A stretch of 64,000 bases of DNA from Hedera helix (Eukaryota; Streptophyta; Magnoliopsida; Apiales; Araliaceae), in assembly GCA_947179155.2 (NCBI GenBank), contig OX359265.1, positions 134,001 through 198,000 of the forward strand, written 5' to 3'. The notes beneath the pieces were generated by a model. It saw only the letters and a list, made by a program, of their open reading frames with translations. It did not search any database and was not told the origin of the DNA. Of this stretch, positions 25,263 through 38,199 are shown piece by piece. Positions within the stretch are counted from its first letter, which is position 1. The number at the start of each line of letters is the position of its first letter. A program made the position numbers and the translations under genes.

Positions 25263-25323
25263 GCTCTTGGAATTGGAATGGAGAAAATATGTCGGCGCTA
25301 ACCCGTTAAGTAGGTGGGTGTAA

Positions 25324-25331
25324 TTTCCCGC
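25324..25331. promoter_or_regulatory. E2F binding site
   Basis: TTTCCCGC, an exact match to the plant E2F consensus TTTSSCGC, about 102 bp upstream of the MCMBP start codon. Arabidopsis ETG1 was named as an E2F target, so the site fits expected S-phase expression. Confidence 0.75.
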
Positions 25332-25355
25332 CAAGTTTGACTGACCTGAGCTATC

Positions 25356-25363
25356 TTCCCGCC
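25356..25363. promoter_or_regulatory. Second E2F-like site
   Basis: TTCCCGCC within TCTTCCCGCCAA, one base off the strict consensus, 32 bp from the first site and about 134 bp upstream of the start codon. Confidence 0.5.
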
Positions 25364-26829
25364 AATTTGAGGCATGATTTACATCGGTGATAATGATTTT
25401 TATCTTTTTTTACGGTAAAAGACGCCAAACTTTCTAATATTTTCAGTTTTTATCGACCGACTAAGCATTTTTCACTTTAAATTATAAAGTCGAGAGAATT
25501 CATTTTTCACATAATAGTAAGAAAAAGTATAAATTAACAAAAATTAATAATAAAATAAAACACAAAATGTATTTTAATCATTAAAAAATAAGATTATTCT
25601 ACATTTACTCATTTTTTTTACTCGCATATAAAATAAATAAGTGTCTCCGCCCCATTTTATCTTTAACCCAAATGAGTGAACCACATTTATATATCTTATA
25701 TGCAGGTAATAAAAGTGGATAACTCCAGAATTTTCTTTAAAAATAGGGTCTAACACGTAAATTCGTGTCAGACCCTATTTTTTAATTGTTAAAATAAATA
25801 TAATGTTTAATTTTATATTTAATTTTTATGTATGTAGTAGTGTCCTAATACTAATAGATGTTAAGTTGACCAAACGGAAGTGTATATGTAGTATTTTATT
25901 TTTATTTTTAGCAACACTATATGTAATACTGATATGGATTTTCAATTATTTTTTATGGAAACTGATATTTTTACAAAAAAATTTGATATTTTCAAATAAA
26001 AAGTGTTACTATAAATTTATAACGATAGTCTACATGTGAAAATATTAAAAAAAATTGTGAAAATATCACTTCCCATTTTTTATTTTTTTAAATATGATTT
26101 GACTTCAATTCATATTTCAATAGTCAGCCACAATCGCTAAATTCAATTGCACTCTACTACCACTAATTAAAACCTAGTTGCACCTGCACCACACAAACTC
26201 AATCATGCCTCCACTTCCACCTAAACCCAATAACACCATCACCACTTAAAACTTGTTGCCATCAAGATTTTGTTCCTTTCAATTTGTAAGGATTAACTTT
26301 AATATTTTTATTTTCATAAATGGTCATTCAATTATGTTATAGAAATATTAAATTTTTAATTTTTAATTTATCTCCCTTCTTATTTCTAGTTTAATTACTA
26401 TACATGCGAGTTGGGTATCAATTTGTAGCATATGAGATTCTTATCATATTTGATACTAAATTTGTTTGGGTAATTTTTGTATTACAATTTTGTGATCTTC
26501 TAAGTGAATCTAAGATTTATAGGTCTTACTCATAATTAAAAATAGATTTAACACATGATGAATTTATGCTTAAAAATTATATAATGCATTAATTGGGTTA
26601 TTTCCTTATTTGTGAACCTAGGAATTAGGATGAGGTCCAAGACCTCAAAATTTATATTTTGAGGAATTGGTGGCGTCTTCCAATGATAAACTTTTGATTT
26701 AAATTGTATTATTCCGTAATTATTTGGATTGAATTTACACTAATTATAAGTTTAGGAGAAAGTCTAGAGCCTCCAAATTTATATTAAGGGAAATAAGGAC
26801 CTTTCTCCTATAATAAACTTTTGAATTAG
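25364..26829. other. Intergenic, no gene recognised
   Basis: AT-rich sequence upstream of the MCMBP promoter. No motif, repeat structure or coding region that I can support. Confidence 0.4.
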
Positions 26830-28017
26830 ACTTGTCAATTATGATGCCCCCAAATTCAAGTACCTCTACCTCGAATTTGGTACTCACGATCAAAAACATA
26901 CCTTATAACTAAATTAAACTCATTATGGAATAATATAAATATTTACATTAATAGAATATAAATACAACCTTCCCAAGGTCCGATAAACTTCACTCATTAC
27001 ATTATAATCTAACACAAAATGCTAACAATGCTCATTACAATAACTAACGGATTTGAAGTTAATTTCCCTTTATCTTTTTTCGGAAACTCCACCCTGCTCA
27101 GTCTTAACTATAACATTTAATGAAGTAAGAATGAGCAATAAATTTGCTTACCAAGTATAAATCTATCAATAACAGGTAATCATGATCAATGTTTAATAAT
27201 TTCAAAAGTTTTAACATTTAAGGAATAATTTATGAATTGTATCGAATGAACTTAAGATAATAAGTTCCAACAATTTTAATGTCACGTCCCCAAATTCGAG
27301 CATTTGTCGCCCGAACTTGTTGTTGACTCGTACTTCTCTTTACTTTTAACTGAACCAATAATCTCATAATCATATTGGTTGTACTAGTCTATCATAAATA
27401 ATTCTTTAATAATTTCTTTTACTTAATCCTTGGATCGTAACTTGATCTCAATCTCATCATTTCTATAAGTATCAAATTGTAGTTCATTTGTATACATGGA
27501 TAACACTATATATATACCGATCAATTGCTACCTAAAGATTTAGACGTTCTATACTTCAATATATTCAAGGTTCACAACATTAACAATAAGATTATTCTTA
27601 GAATAGAAGAATCTTATGATAAATATTTTTTTATATTGACAATATTCTTTTTCTTTTAGAACCCTTTATTATTCAATACCCTCACTTAGATACATATCTT
27701 TATAGAGATATCTCTTCATATCGATATTTTCTGTTTATTTGAAATTCATAATATTAATAACACACTTGTACTTGAAACAGATGAACCTTGTGATGAATTT
27801 GATTTATTCATCGGTGCAAGATCTCTGTTCTTATAGCACTCACAATGTTATTCAATATCATCATTCAAATATATAGTTCTTTATCAACATTATTTTAATT
27901 TTTAACAATTCTAAGTTATATCAAATTCAAAGACATAACATTATTTGATGATAATATGATACTATCATTAAATAATATTTGGTTACATGATTTATTTGTT
28001 CGTATTATAAAAGTCGC
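26830..28017 (-). mobile_element. Degenerate Tekay-like LTR remnants
   Basis: On the minus strand, GAATTTGGGGGCATCA (near 26840-26860) and GAATTTGGGGACGTGACA (near 27281-27300) resemble the conserved 3' LTR end GGATTTGGGGTCGTCACA. Around 27110-27165 the minus strand has an AAGCAAATTTATTGCTCATTC segment like the conserved hairpin motif of elements B, C and D. I cannot define boundaries. The strand and family are inferred. Confidence 0.4.
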
Positions 28018-28143
28018 AATGACTTCATTACAAATCTTGCTTTTATATTTATCTATAGATCCATCCACTTTCATTTTCTTCTTGAATATCCACTTGTATT
28101 GAAGAGGTTTAGAGCCTGGTGGGAGATCTACTAATTCCCACGT
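28018..28143 (-). pseudogene. Copia I: RT N-terminal segment, first part
   Basis: The minus-strand frame reads WELVDLPPGSKPLQYKWIFK then KKMKVDGSIDKYKSKI, the classic start of the copia reverse transcriptase. It decays near 28018. It is continuous with 30288-30468 once solo LTR H is discounted: the NHT-W junction is split by the insertion. Confidence 0.75.
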
Positions 28144-30287
28144 TGATGAGTGGTATTTATACCTAAGTATTGACTATTTTAGACTTGATAATTTATACAT
28201 TCTTAAGCATTTAATCTAGTTTTTATTCTTGTTTTATAGGATATATTTTTATGCTAATTTTATATGTTTTTATGTTACTTTATAAGAAATAGAATAAGGG
28301 TTTGGTGGATTAAAGCTTAGAGTTGTTCGATTTGGATTTTCGACTTGTCGTTCACGTACTAGTCACTTGAAGCCAACTTTCGACCTTGATCCAACTATCA
28401 ACTCTCAAATCCGAGGACATGAAAGTTATAGATCTACTTCTCATCTTTTCAGAATATCTTGAATTACCTCAATCGGAGTTTGGACAAGAGCGTTATGCCC
28501 AAAATACTAAAGGAGACTGATGTAGTCGCTATTCCAGTGCCCAAGCGACCAGTAGGGGTGCACACAAAACCGAAAAACCGACCGGACCGAACTAAACCGT
28601 TAATAAACCAAGTCGAAAATTATAAAATCGAAAAATCAAAAATACTAAAAATAAAAAATTGAAGTTCGGTCGGTCAATTTCGGTTTGATTTCCATAAAAA
28701 CCAAAACCAACCGAACTACTTAAAATTATAATACAATTTATATACTTTTCTATAATTATTTATTTATATATTATAAAATATAAATAAATTATATATTTTA
28801 ATTTTTATATTTATACTTGTGTACGTAGATATAGCTATATATCTTAAACTAATTTATACTCAATGTGAGTTGTGAATCAAATTGGTACTGTATATATGCA
28901 GCAATGCGGTGACATGGTTTTTCATTTGTTTTATGGTTTATTTATGCGTAGTTGTTTGAGTGAGGCTATTTTGTAATAAATGTTATGTGTAAAACAAATA
29001 AGCAGTTGAGCTAGGGGAAGAAAAGAAGCCCTTCTTACAAAAGTTTTGAACTCTATTGGTTAAATTCTGCATGTAGGACTTTGAGATCCTGACCAGTGAC
29101 CAATACCACTCCACCAGTTTCACAAATTAAAATTCATTTGCAAATTTTACAAACCAACCAAACCGTTTAAACCAACTGATTTAACCGATAGTCAAATAAG
29201 TTAATAACCGATTATAGAATAAAGTTTAGGCGTTTTTTTTTTTTATATACAAAACCGACCAAACTGACCATTATGCACCCCTAGTTCCCAGTAAGTGCTG
29301 GACTTAAATTTTAAACAGCACGTTGGAGTACTTAAGCACTTAGTAGGCGCCCACTAAGCGCCCGGGTCACGACTTTTCAAATTTTAGAGTTTTTGGATGC
29401 AATTTTTGGGGCTTCTACAAATAGAATGAGACGGGGATTGAAATACGACATAGGGAGATAGGGGAAGCGGCCTTAGGGTTGCTAAATCCAATTTGGGCAT
29501 GAATTATTTATCTAAATGAAGACCCAACTATTCAATTTTTGGAATCTAAATGAAGAAGATGAAAAGCAATCAAGAACACCGTCAATGGAAGCTATGGATG
29601 GATGCAGCTTGAAGATTGGGGCTTGGATGACAACAAGTTTTCTCTTATAAACTATTATTTATCTTTGTATTTCATTATTGTTGAACTCTTATGGATTATG
29701 TATTGTATATTTGCTATCTTCTTACATTGAATCTAAGTTTGCAATAGAACTCATTATGTAGTTGTAATTGACTTTATCTCTCTTTGGTTTGCACCATATA
29801 GATTGAATTATCATATTTTGCATTTCATGTTTAATTGCTTGGCCAATAGTTACCTTGGTAATCTATATAAACTCGAGGGATAGATTATAGTTTTAAACCA
29901 CAAATATGATAACATGTGATTATGTTTATTCTTCTTAGGTTGGAATACATAAATTATGTATAAGGTAGTGACATACCTATATGCCATGTGAAACCGTTAT
30001 GACAGTTTGATGACACATGCTATGCTTATTTTTTCTATGAGTGAATACCATAATTTGTGTATGGGATAGCCATATACATATATGCCATTGTAACTAATTG
30101 AGAACCTGAGCTTAAAATCCTTGCTAATGTTAATTCTTACAGAAATATAGTGAATTATTTATCTTGGATGTTCTTATCTAGATTTCATCGAATGTGATAG
30201 GTTATTTGATTCAATCAATCTTCGAAATCGGAACATAGCTAATAAAAATAAATAAAATATAAATAATAGTTTCGATTTTTCCTAACA
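28144..30287 (+). mobile_element. H: solo LTR inserted in copia RT, with nested hAT-like MITE
   Basis: Begins TGATGAGTGGTATTTATACC and ends TTTTTCCTAACA. Flanks CACGT (28139-28143) and CATGT (30288-30292) form a 5-bp duplication with one mismatch. On either side the same copia reading frame stops and resumes. No gag or pol lies inside. Orientation is inferred from a TATA-like CTACAAATAG near 29414. The family is uncertain, possibly Tat/Athila-like from the LTR style. Confidence 0.7.
28553..29283. mobile_element. hAT-like non-autonomous element
   Basis: Ends TAGGGGTGCA and TGCACCCCTA form a perfect 10-bp terminal inverted repeat. Subterminal CCGACCGG/GGTCGG-type motifs and many AAACCG/CGGTTT repeats occur at both ends, typical of hAT MITEs. 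Flanking 8-mers GCGACCAG and GTTCCCAG match at 5 of 8 positions, consistent with an old 8-bp duplication. At 731 bp it has no transposase and would depend on a related autonomous element. Confidence 0.75.
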
Positions 30288-30468
30288 CATGTATGATTGT
30301 GCAGCATAGATTATACTTCAATATTGATGGCCTCTTTCCAATATGGAGATTCTGTACTTAATATTGTTGTTTTATAAGTTTGAGGCTCATTTTCTAACAA
30401 ATAAGTTAGAAAATTCAGACCAAAAGATTTTGATATTCTAGCACATTTACTACATATAGGATCATCAA
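30288..30468 (-). pseudogene. Copia I: linker and start of RT
   Basis: The minus frame contains KCARISKSFGLNFLTYLLEN, then EPQTYK and SPYWKEAINIEV followed by a stop, then LHNHT at the insertion point of H. This is the segment just before the copia RT. It sits in one open frame directly after the C-terminal RT piece (30469-30860), the reverse of the normal order. Confidence 0.7.
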
Positions 30469-30860
30469 TATCTTTCCAGTGATCTTGTCCTAGATTACAT
30501 GTAAATCTACTTAATTTATTAACAGCATATGTTATGTTAAGACGTGTACAATTCATTACATACATAAGGCTGCCAATTATTTGTGCGTACTCGAGCTGTG
30601 ATATGTTCTTTCTATTATTTTTAGATAAATGTATATTTATATCTACCTGTGTTCCCATAGGATTGCAATCACGTTACTTGAATATTTTGAGTTTTTTTCT
30701 TAATATAGTGTGATTGTGATAACATTAACCCATCCAATGTTTTAGAAATTTTGATTCCTAATATTACATCATCAACACCCATGTCTTTCATGTCAAACAC
30801 ATTATTAAATATTTTCTTGGTAGTTTTAATGATTTCATTATTACTACCCATAATCTAGGA
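30469..30860 (-). pseudogene. Copia I: RT C-terminal segment, displaced
   Basis: Minus frames from 30851 (GSNNEIIKTTKKIFNNVFDM, then KDMGVDDVILGIKI) and 30658 (LEYAQIIGSLMYVMNCTRLN, then AVNKLSRFT and DHWK) match the second half of copia RT, the part after the catalytic YVDD. The YVDD itself is lost upstream of 30851 and a frameshift separates the two frames at about 30660. Confidence 0.75.
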
Positions 30861-31123
30861 ATGTTCAGGGCTGAAATGAACAAAATCATGAGAACCAAAT
30901 AATGTTTGAAAAGATTCTATGTGAACTTCTATTATCTTGGTTTACACAAACGGTTGAGCAGTTCAAGACATCACGTTCACTGAACAACTAGTACACCAGA
31001 TAGTTTTTCACAAAGCAAGGTTCAAAGTCAGAAGCCTCCTCTCTCTATACAGATAATTTTTAATTATGTCTCTCTCAGAGTCTGCATAACATTTGCATAG
31101 GCTGACAGTCAATTTCATTCATG

Positions 31124-31373
31124 TAGGGGATTGTTAGAATTTGAGCATTAAATGAACAAATAAATGTGTTATAATTCATCAGTAGATTAAAATCAAGTAT
31201 TAGGAAGGTCAAATCCATGGGATAATGAATGAAAATTTACTCCTAAAAATCACCACTTGAATATGGTAATAAATGCTTGTGAAAAATAACTGTCCCACGT
31301 CGATTAAGAACTAAATATTAAATGAGTATATATGTGATTAGCTTGTATTTAGGTTTGGGCCCTAAGGGACAAC
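31124..31373 (+). mobile_element. Copia-type polypurine tract and LTR start
   Basis: GTAGGGGAT is followed by TGTTAGAATTTGAGCATTAA at 31132, the usual arrangement of a copia 3' end (purine tract, then TGTTAGAAT...). A GTCCCACGTCGATTAAGAAC stretch near 31283 also fits copia LTRs. The LTR is interrupted by solo LTR G at 31374. I could not place its right end beyond 34210. Confidence 0.45.
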
Positions 31374-31926
31374 TGTGACGCCCCCAAATCTAGGCCTACA
31401 CAGCTCAAACTTGAGTCGTCAAAAGACTACAACAAAATTATTACAACAAAGCACAACGTACAACAATACAGTGTATAATAATAATACACAACTAAGTCTT
31501 CACTATTATTGTCACACTATTTTACAACACGTGAAGACTATGATAGCTATTCCTCGGACTCTCACTCCATCCCCCGGCTAGACCCCGTTACGTTTTCATC
31601 TCCTGTTGAAAAACAATGGAACAAAAGAAAGGGTGAGCTCAAATAGCCCAGTAAGAAATATCATGACTAAGATAATGACGAATAAATTATCATTAGTCTT
31701 CAACAGTTGAGTTCTTGATAGAATACAATAGACTACAAGGTTTATATCAAAAACTGTAGTTAAATTCTTAAACAATGTTCAGATCAATAATAGCAGCGGA
31801 ATGAGCAATCTATTAGAAGAATAATGCAGACCATAATGTCCACTCGCTTCTCTTTTTAGTAAAAACATCATCAACTTTTATCATCTGAAATACCATTAGT
31901 CATGATAATAAAAATTCACAGTTCCT

Positions 31927-32175
31927 GGTCATAATCATGCAAATCAACAGTTCATCTTTGCACTACGGGCCAAAGATATTCAATAAAGCACCAGCGGTCA
32001 TGATTATACCAGATTCAGCCTTTGGTCATAATCATACCAAACAACAGTTCATCTATGCACTACGGGCCAAAGATAACTTTCAATATAATACCAACGGTCA
32101 TGATTATACCAGATTCAGTCTTTGGTCATAATCATACCAATCAACAGTTCATCTTTGCACTACGGGCCAAAGAGA
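31927..32175. repeat. About 2.5 tandem copies of a 97-100 bp unit in G
   Basis: Units start at GGTCATAATCAT at 31927, 32024 and 32124 and contain CAACAGTTCATCT and GCACTACGGGCCAAAGA. A second, looser duplication is at 32625-32820, based on CTTACCATAATAAATTTAAG. Confidence 0.85.
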
Positions 32176-33639
32176 ACATTCACCACGTGCCATAAAAGAC
32201 ACCGAACAGATGTATCGCCTTTAACCTAGTATATCGCCTTTAACCTATCATCTGTTCAACAATTATATCACATATGTGCCCCCGACCACAGATATTCACA
32301 ACAACTTGATTCTTGATGGTTAATACAAATAACAGTGATACAAATGATGAACAGAAGAAACAAGATAAACAATAAGTATCGGAAGTTTACTTTGTGCAGA
32401 TTCAAACAATGTCCAAATTGTCAACATGATGTGGAGTGAAATTTAAAAATGATATTCAAGATCCACAGTTCAAAATAACGGTTACAGTTCAATAGAAAGG
32501 TTCAGAAAATAGGAAGGTTCAGTTGAAATAATGAAGTTCAACTATTATGGAACATATAATATTTTCAGGAATTATAGAAGCAATAGTTCCATAATAAGTT
32601 TCGATTTAAGAGTATGAAAGAAAATGACATCTCTTACCATAATAAATTTAAGAGTGTGAAAAAAATAATATTCCTTACCATAGTAAGTTTGATTAATGGA
32701 AGATGAAAAAGATGGTATCCCTTACCGTAATAAATTTAAGAGTGTGAAAAGAATAATATTCCTTACCGTGGTAAGTTTAAATAATAGAATATGAAAGAAG
32801 ATGATATTCCTTACCTTAACACGTGACTGGATAAAATTGATTTAAATGAGGTTGATCAACCTATATATTTTTAATATAATTAGTAATTACCACATATAAA
32901 TTTCAAAGTGTATGATAATTTGTATAATATGAACTATCAAAATTATATATATTTAACATAATTTTTGTAGTATAATATAACTATTTTAAAATAATTTTTA
33001 AAATAATATTCCAAAATAAATCTTCCAAAGAAAGCTTTTAAAAATGAATCTTCTCAAAGAAGAGTCTTCTAAAAGAAGATTTGTGAATACCGTGAAAAAT
33101 AGGAATTTATGAAATAACTACTCTTTAATAAAAGACTTACTTGAAAAATTCATGCACTCCTTTTTGCTTTCAAACTCTCAAAATAACCTTACTATTCTCA
33201 GAGAAAACTCATAAAATTCTTATAGAAAAATTCTATGTTTTAGGTGTGATTTTTCTATTCAGCTGAGCAAGCTATTTATAGGAGAAAAGAAGTTACTATG
33301 CGCGGTAGGTGAAATAAAAAAAAATTCAGCAGAGGCTGCTGCGCAGCCTCCACCAACCATCCTGCAAAACACATTTCTCACATTTCATGTGGGCCCCACA
33401 GTGGGTCCCACATGTTTCTTACTATTCCCTTACTATTCACGTCACTATTCACGTCACTATTCACGTTACTATTTCAAATAGTAAAATTAATTATTTTATT
33501 TTTTATTTATTTATTTATTTATTCTTCCTGTGAGTCCAACATATAAAATAATGTTACCACAATAATGTAAGAAAGACGTTACATATTTTTATTAATTTAA
33601 TAATATAAATTATAGTGTATTTGCTACTGTGACAATTAT

Positions 33640-33800
33640 TAGATTCAATAATTTTAAACTACAGTGCACCAACAATTATTGACTCGATGATATGAAATAC
33701 AGTGTAATGACAATTATTGAATCAATAATGCAAAATATTGTGTAGCAACAATAATTGAATTGATAATATAAAATATTATGCAGTGACAATTATTGATGAA
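33640..33800. repeat. Degenerate tandem repeat with CAATTATTGA core
   Basis: ACAATTATT-GA recurs roughly every 50-55 bp together with an AGTG or TGTG element, within solo LTR G. Confidence 0.55.
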
Positions 33801-34209
33801 ATGATGCGTAACAGTTACGGTGTCAATAATATGAGACACTGTGCAATACCGTGTGCTACTGTAGAGTACCGCATGCTACAGTAAAATACCATAAATTACT
33901 GTATGCTACTATTCTTTTATCACCGGTATTTTAACAGTTAGCACCGTTGACTATTTTTATTAAAAAGGTTACTTCTGTCGTTTTGTATATCCGACAAATA
34001 TTCCGTTGTAGGGTCCACCAATAATTTGTTATTTCGGCGCCGTCGTACGACCCGAATATTCCCCGAGAAAACGAATATTGTCCGACAAAATAAAATTTGC
34101 ACATAACATCCTTAACTTTAAACTTTATCGATTTAACCACTTACTGTTTCAGAAAAATATATATGAAGAAAAATTAAATTTTATATTTCAAAAAATTCGG
34201 GGTCTTACA

Positions 34210-35169
34210 ACAACCCACTTTTATGAAGGGGAGAAGACCTACCCACTTTTATTAGAGTTCAACAGATTAAGGGAAAGAAAAAGAAAAGCAATAACAGTTA
34301 AGATAAAGCATCGGTAGGTTATCAAAATGGTACTGTTGAAACACTAGCAGATCATGGGTGAGGAGTAGATGGTTCCTAGGATTCCAAAAGCAGCTATAAT
34401 GCAAATGTATAACAGTACATTTGTGCAGCAAATTAGAGTAGTTGATAGCGACAGCGAAGTTACAGCGAGGCAGTCGCATATCGCGGCAGCATCGTATAGT
34501 AGAATTGAAGCAGATGTTTCTAATTTGCAATATGTTCTCTGGTATATAGTAGCTTTGTGCTAATTTCTTCTATTTTAGCAATTCACGAGCCCAATTCTTC
34601 CATTAAATTTATTCTTTTTTTTAACATTCAGGATAGCACTGTTAATTATTTGGGCAGAATACTTTTTGAATATTAAAATTCATATTTATGTTTTTTCTCT
34701 CTCCTTCAAATTAATTTGTACATTCAAGTAAGAATTTTGTTTATTTAATTATGTTTTGTGTATCAATTTCAAGTATGCTATGTTAGGTTATTTTCTAAGG
34801 TTAAGGATGAGTATAATTAATTGATTTCGTTGCACGTATTTATGCTAATTAACTTTAACAATTCAGTGCTTCCATGTAAAAAAATAATTATTTCTGTTGG
34901 ATGCCTATTTTTACAGGAAAAAAATAAAATTGGATTCTAATTATTATTTGTTAGATTCAGCTTATGATCTATTGAAAGGGGATATAAACATATGTCAAGT
35001 GTGATTATTTAGGATTAACTTAAAATCTAGCACAAATACATGTTAAGAACATAATATTAGGTCTACTAGTATTAGGTATAGGAGAGAGCCAACTTCTGTG
35101 TTGAGTAACATTAATACTTTTATCTTGCTCATCTTTATTTAGCTTTGTTGCATGAGCCATTGGAGTTTT
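34210..35169. other. Unassigned sequence between G and D
   Basis: May include the rest of the copia LTR started at 31132. A short plus-strand frame (34369-34563) has no recognisable similarity. Nothing here is supportable as a gene. Confidence 0.35.
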
Positions 35170-35503
35170 TGTAAGGATCCGAATTTTCAGAATTTCTTTA
35201 ATAATATTAAATGAAAATTTAATTAATAGAATTATCAGGGATGTTTAAATTATTTGTGATTTTATGTGATTTAAGGTATGTGATGAGATTTAATTAGTAA
35301 ATTAAATTTGTACAGAGATCATGACGAATAGTATGGAATTAAAATAATTGAAAAGTAAATAAATTGTTTAAAAACAATTTATTAAGAATAAGAGAAAATT
35401 TTATATAAAAATACAATAAATTATACAATTAAATTGTTGTGGAAGTACAAAAATTAGTATTTAAATGATGTTATGTGGTAATGTGAGATGTATAAATTAG
35501 ATA

Positions 35504-35557
35504 TGCATATATATATATATATATATAAATATATATATATACACACACACACACACA
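35504..35557. repeat. AT and AC microsatellite in D
   Basis: AT dinucleotides (with one interruption) followed by about eight AC units. Confidence 0.85.
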
Positions 35558-38199
35558 TTTGTATATATATGTGTTTATGGAAATTGTTATAATTATAAAT
35601 TTCATTAATTATGAAAATTAAGGGATTAATAATTAAATTAAACCAAAAATTTATGAAAAGTTAATGAGGAAATTAGTAAAATTTTAATTATTCATTTTAG
35701 ATTTAATCAAGAATTATGGAGGAAGTTTAGAAATTAATTGAGAAGAAATGTAATTATATAATTATAATAAATTATATAATTTATATAAGGAAATTAAAGT
35801 GATGTATGGAGGAAATTATAATTATATAAATTATATAAAAATAATTATATAATTTATATATAAGAGGATTAAAATAAGGAGAGAGTTAATAAATGTATAA
35901 TTTTGGGTTATATAAATAATTGATAATTATGGAGGAATTTAAGAAATTAATTAAGAAGGGAGAATGTAAATATATAAATTATATAATTTATATATAAAGA
36001 AGTTAATGTGAATAATAAAGGAATGGAAAATAAATGAAGAAAAAAAAATATTTTAAATTATTAAAAATTATATTTATATATAATGGAATTTTTATGATGT
36101 TTATAAAGGATAATATTTCGGAAACATGAACTTGTTAATGTAACATGTTGTCCAAATAACGAAATGAAAAAATATGAAAAATAATTTTTATAAGTTATAT
36201 GAATTATTTTATGATTTTTGGAGGTGTAAATTACATTATATAAATACATGCATGTCATTATGTATGTACAAAATTTGTCAAGCAAAGTACCCAAAAGAGT
36301 TATTAATATTAATTATAAATCAATTTATAATTTTTAGTGAATTAAAATAAATATTTTATGTACATTACATAAAATATTTATTACACGAAATAACTACGTA
36401 ATGTATTAAAATTTTAAATTGTTGCATGAAATTTTTTCCGGAATCTTCCAAGTTGGTTGCGTGAGAGAGGCGGTGGAACCAAATTTTGTTATAAAATTTA
36501 GTTAACTTGCTTGGGATTATAAAAAGCCAACAAGGGAAAGGAAAAGAAAAGAAAAGAAAATTAATAATAATACTCTCCCTCTCTCTTTTTTTCCTCTACC
36601 ACCCGAACACCATCACCGCCACTGTAATGTCCTAGAATTTCCACATCTTTATTAATTAAATTATTAATTTAATTTCCAACGAGTTATTTTTACGAGATTA
36701 TTTAAATCTTCTCATGTGATTAATTAATTATGTGATTAAATAATTATGTAATTAATTACTAAAATTAATTAAAGGAGGTCACTAATATATTATTAAATTA
36801 GTGAACAAACCCTAAAGTTTTAATATCAAAATAATTGATAAGTTTCCTATTAATTAAATATTCAATTAAATTGAATATAATGAGTGAATTAAATATAATA
36901 AATTAATTAATATGATTATTAATTAATGTAAATAATGTGAAATATTAATAATAATAGTTATTAGTCAATTTAGTAATTTAATACTAATGGGTTAGAATAT
37001 TTAATTATTTATTCCATTTAATTATTTATTTAATCATGGATTGAATAATTAATGTATAAATTATTAAATTAGCCCAACATGGGTCAATTAGTAGCCCAAG
37101 TGGAGAATAATAAAATTTGACAATTTAGTAGCCCAAACAATTTAATAGAAGCCCAATTGGTATTTTAAATTAAAGCCCAATGATTGGCTCACTTGGAAAA
37201 ACAATTAAATAACTTATTAATTAATTAAAATAAGCAAAGTGACTTGATTTTGGGACAAATCAAATGTCCATCAGCCGTGTAGGTGAGTGAGGAGAGAGAA
37301 AATGATTTTTTTTTATTTTCTTTTATTTTTAATTTATTTAATATTAGGTTGCTTGTTTTGATTTTTGGGAAAGTCTTTTCCTACAAAATCCTCACCAACT
37401 TAGTATGGGTTAGCTTTCTTGTGTAAGTATCCAATATAGATGCATGATGGTCTAGATTAATAGATACAATGTGTGTATCTAATATTTTGTAGGAGTATAC
37501 TTGCATTTGTAAGACTTGTATACTTCATTATTTTTCAAGCTAAAGAGAGAGCTAGAGAGCATTTGAGAGTGAGAAAATAGTGAGAGCAAAATACTAAGAG
37601 AGGAGAAGGAGTTCTTGGTGTATGTCATCTTCATTCACAACCTACTTTGGAAGAAAAAGGAAGATAGCCATTAAATCAAGGTAATGGTTATTCTAAATCT
37701 AAGTTTTATTTTTAAATTAAATAATCATCATGTTTGTATAAACATGTTAATATGGTTATTAATGTGTAGTTGTAATATTTATGCCATGCTTGAGTTTAAT
37801 ATGTTTGGTTTGTATTTTGGTATATTTTATATGCTAAAATATGTATTTAGTAGTGTGTAAACAAGTTTTGAAATATATTACCAAAAATATTTTTGTAAAA
37901 CTTAGGTTTGATGTTCTAATATTATAGAACATTAAATCATGAGAAAAACAAAGTTTGAATCACTTAAAATGGAGTTATACACAAAAAGATATGATTTATG
38001 GTAGTTTATGTGATGTAAAAATTTTTATAAAAAAATATTGATATTAAATCATGAAAAATTATTTTTTTCATGTTATAAATTAATATAAGGTGATTGGTAA
38101 TTTTTTTGGATTTTTATTGAAGAGTTAAAGATTTATTGAAGGTATAATTTTAATTAAAGTGTGTATAGCCGGAACTGTTCACATTCTGTGAAAGAACAA

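Larger units (their letters stand above)
31374..34209 (-). mobile_element. G: solo LTR, Tekay-like, minus strand
   Basis: Flanked by a perfect 5-bp duplication ACAAC (31369-31373 and 34210-34214). On the minus strand it begins TGTAAGACCCCGAATTTTTT and ends GATTTGGGGGCGTCACA, matching the LTR termini of elements C and D. The minus strand near 31625-31660 has ACTGGGC...GCTCACCC followed by TTTTTCAACAG, the G-family form of the hairpin seen in B, C and D. It carries no internal region. Confidence 0.88.

Noticed and set aside
25021..25323. 100-codon plus-strand frame opposite MCMBP exon 1
   Set aside because: It overlaps exon 1 antisense and its SLSLSLSLS run is just the pyrimidine-rich leader repeat.
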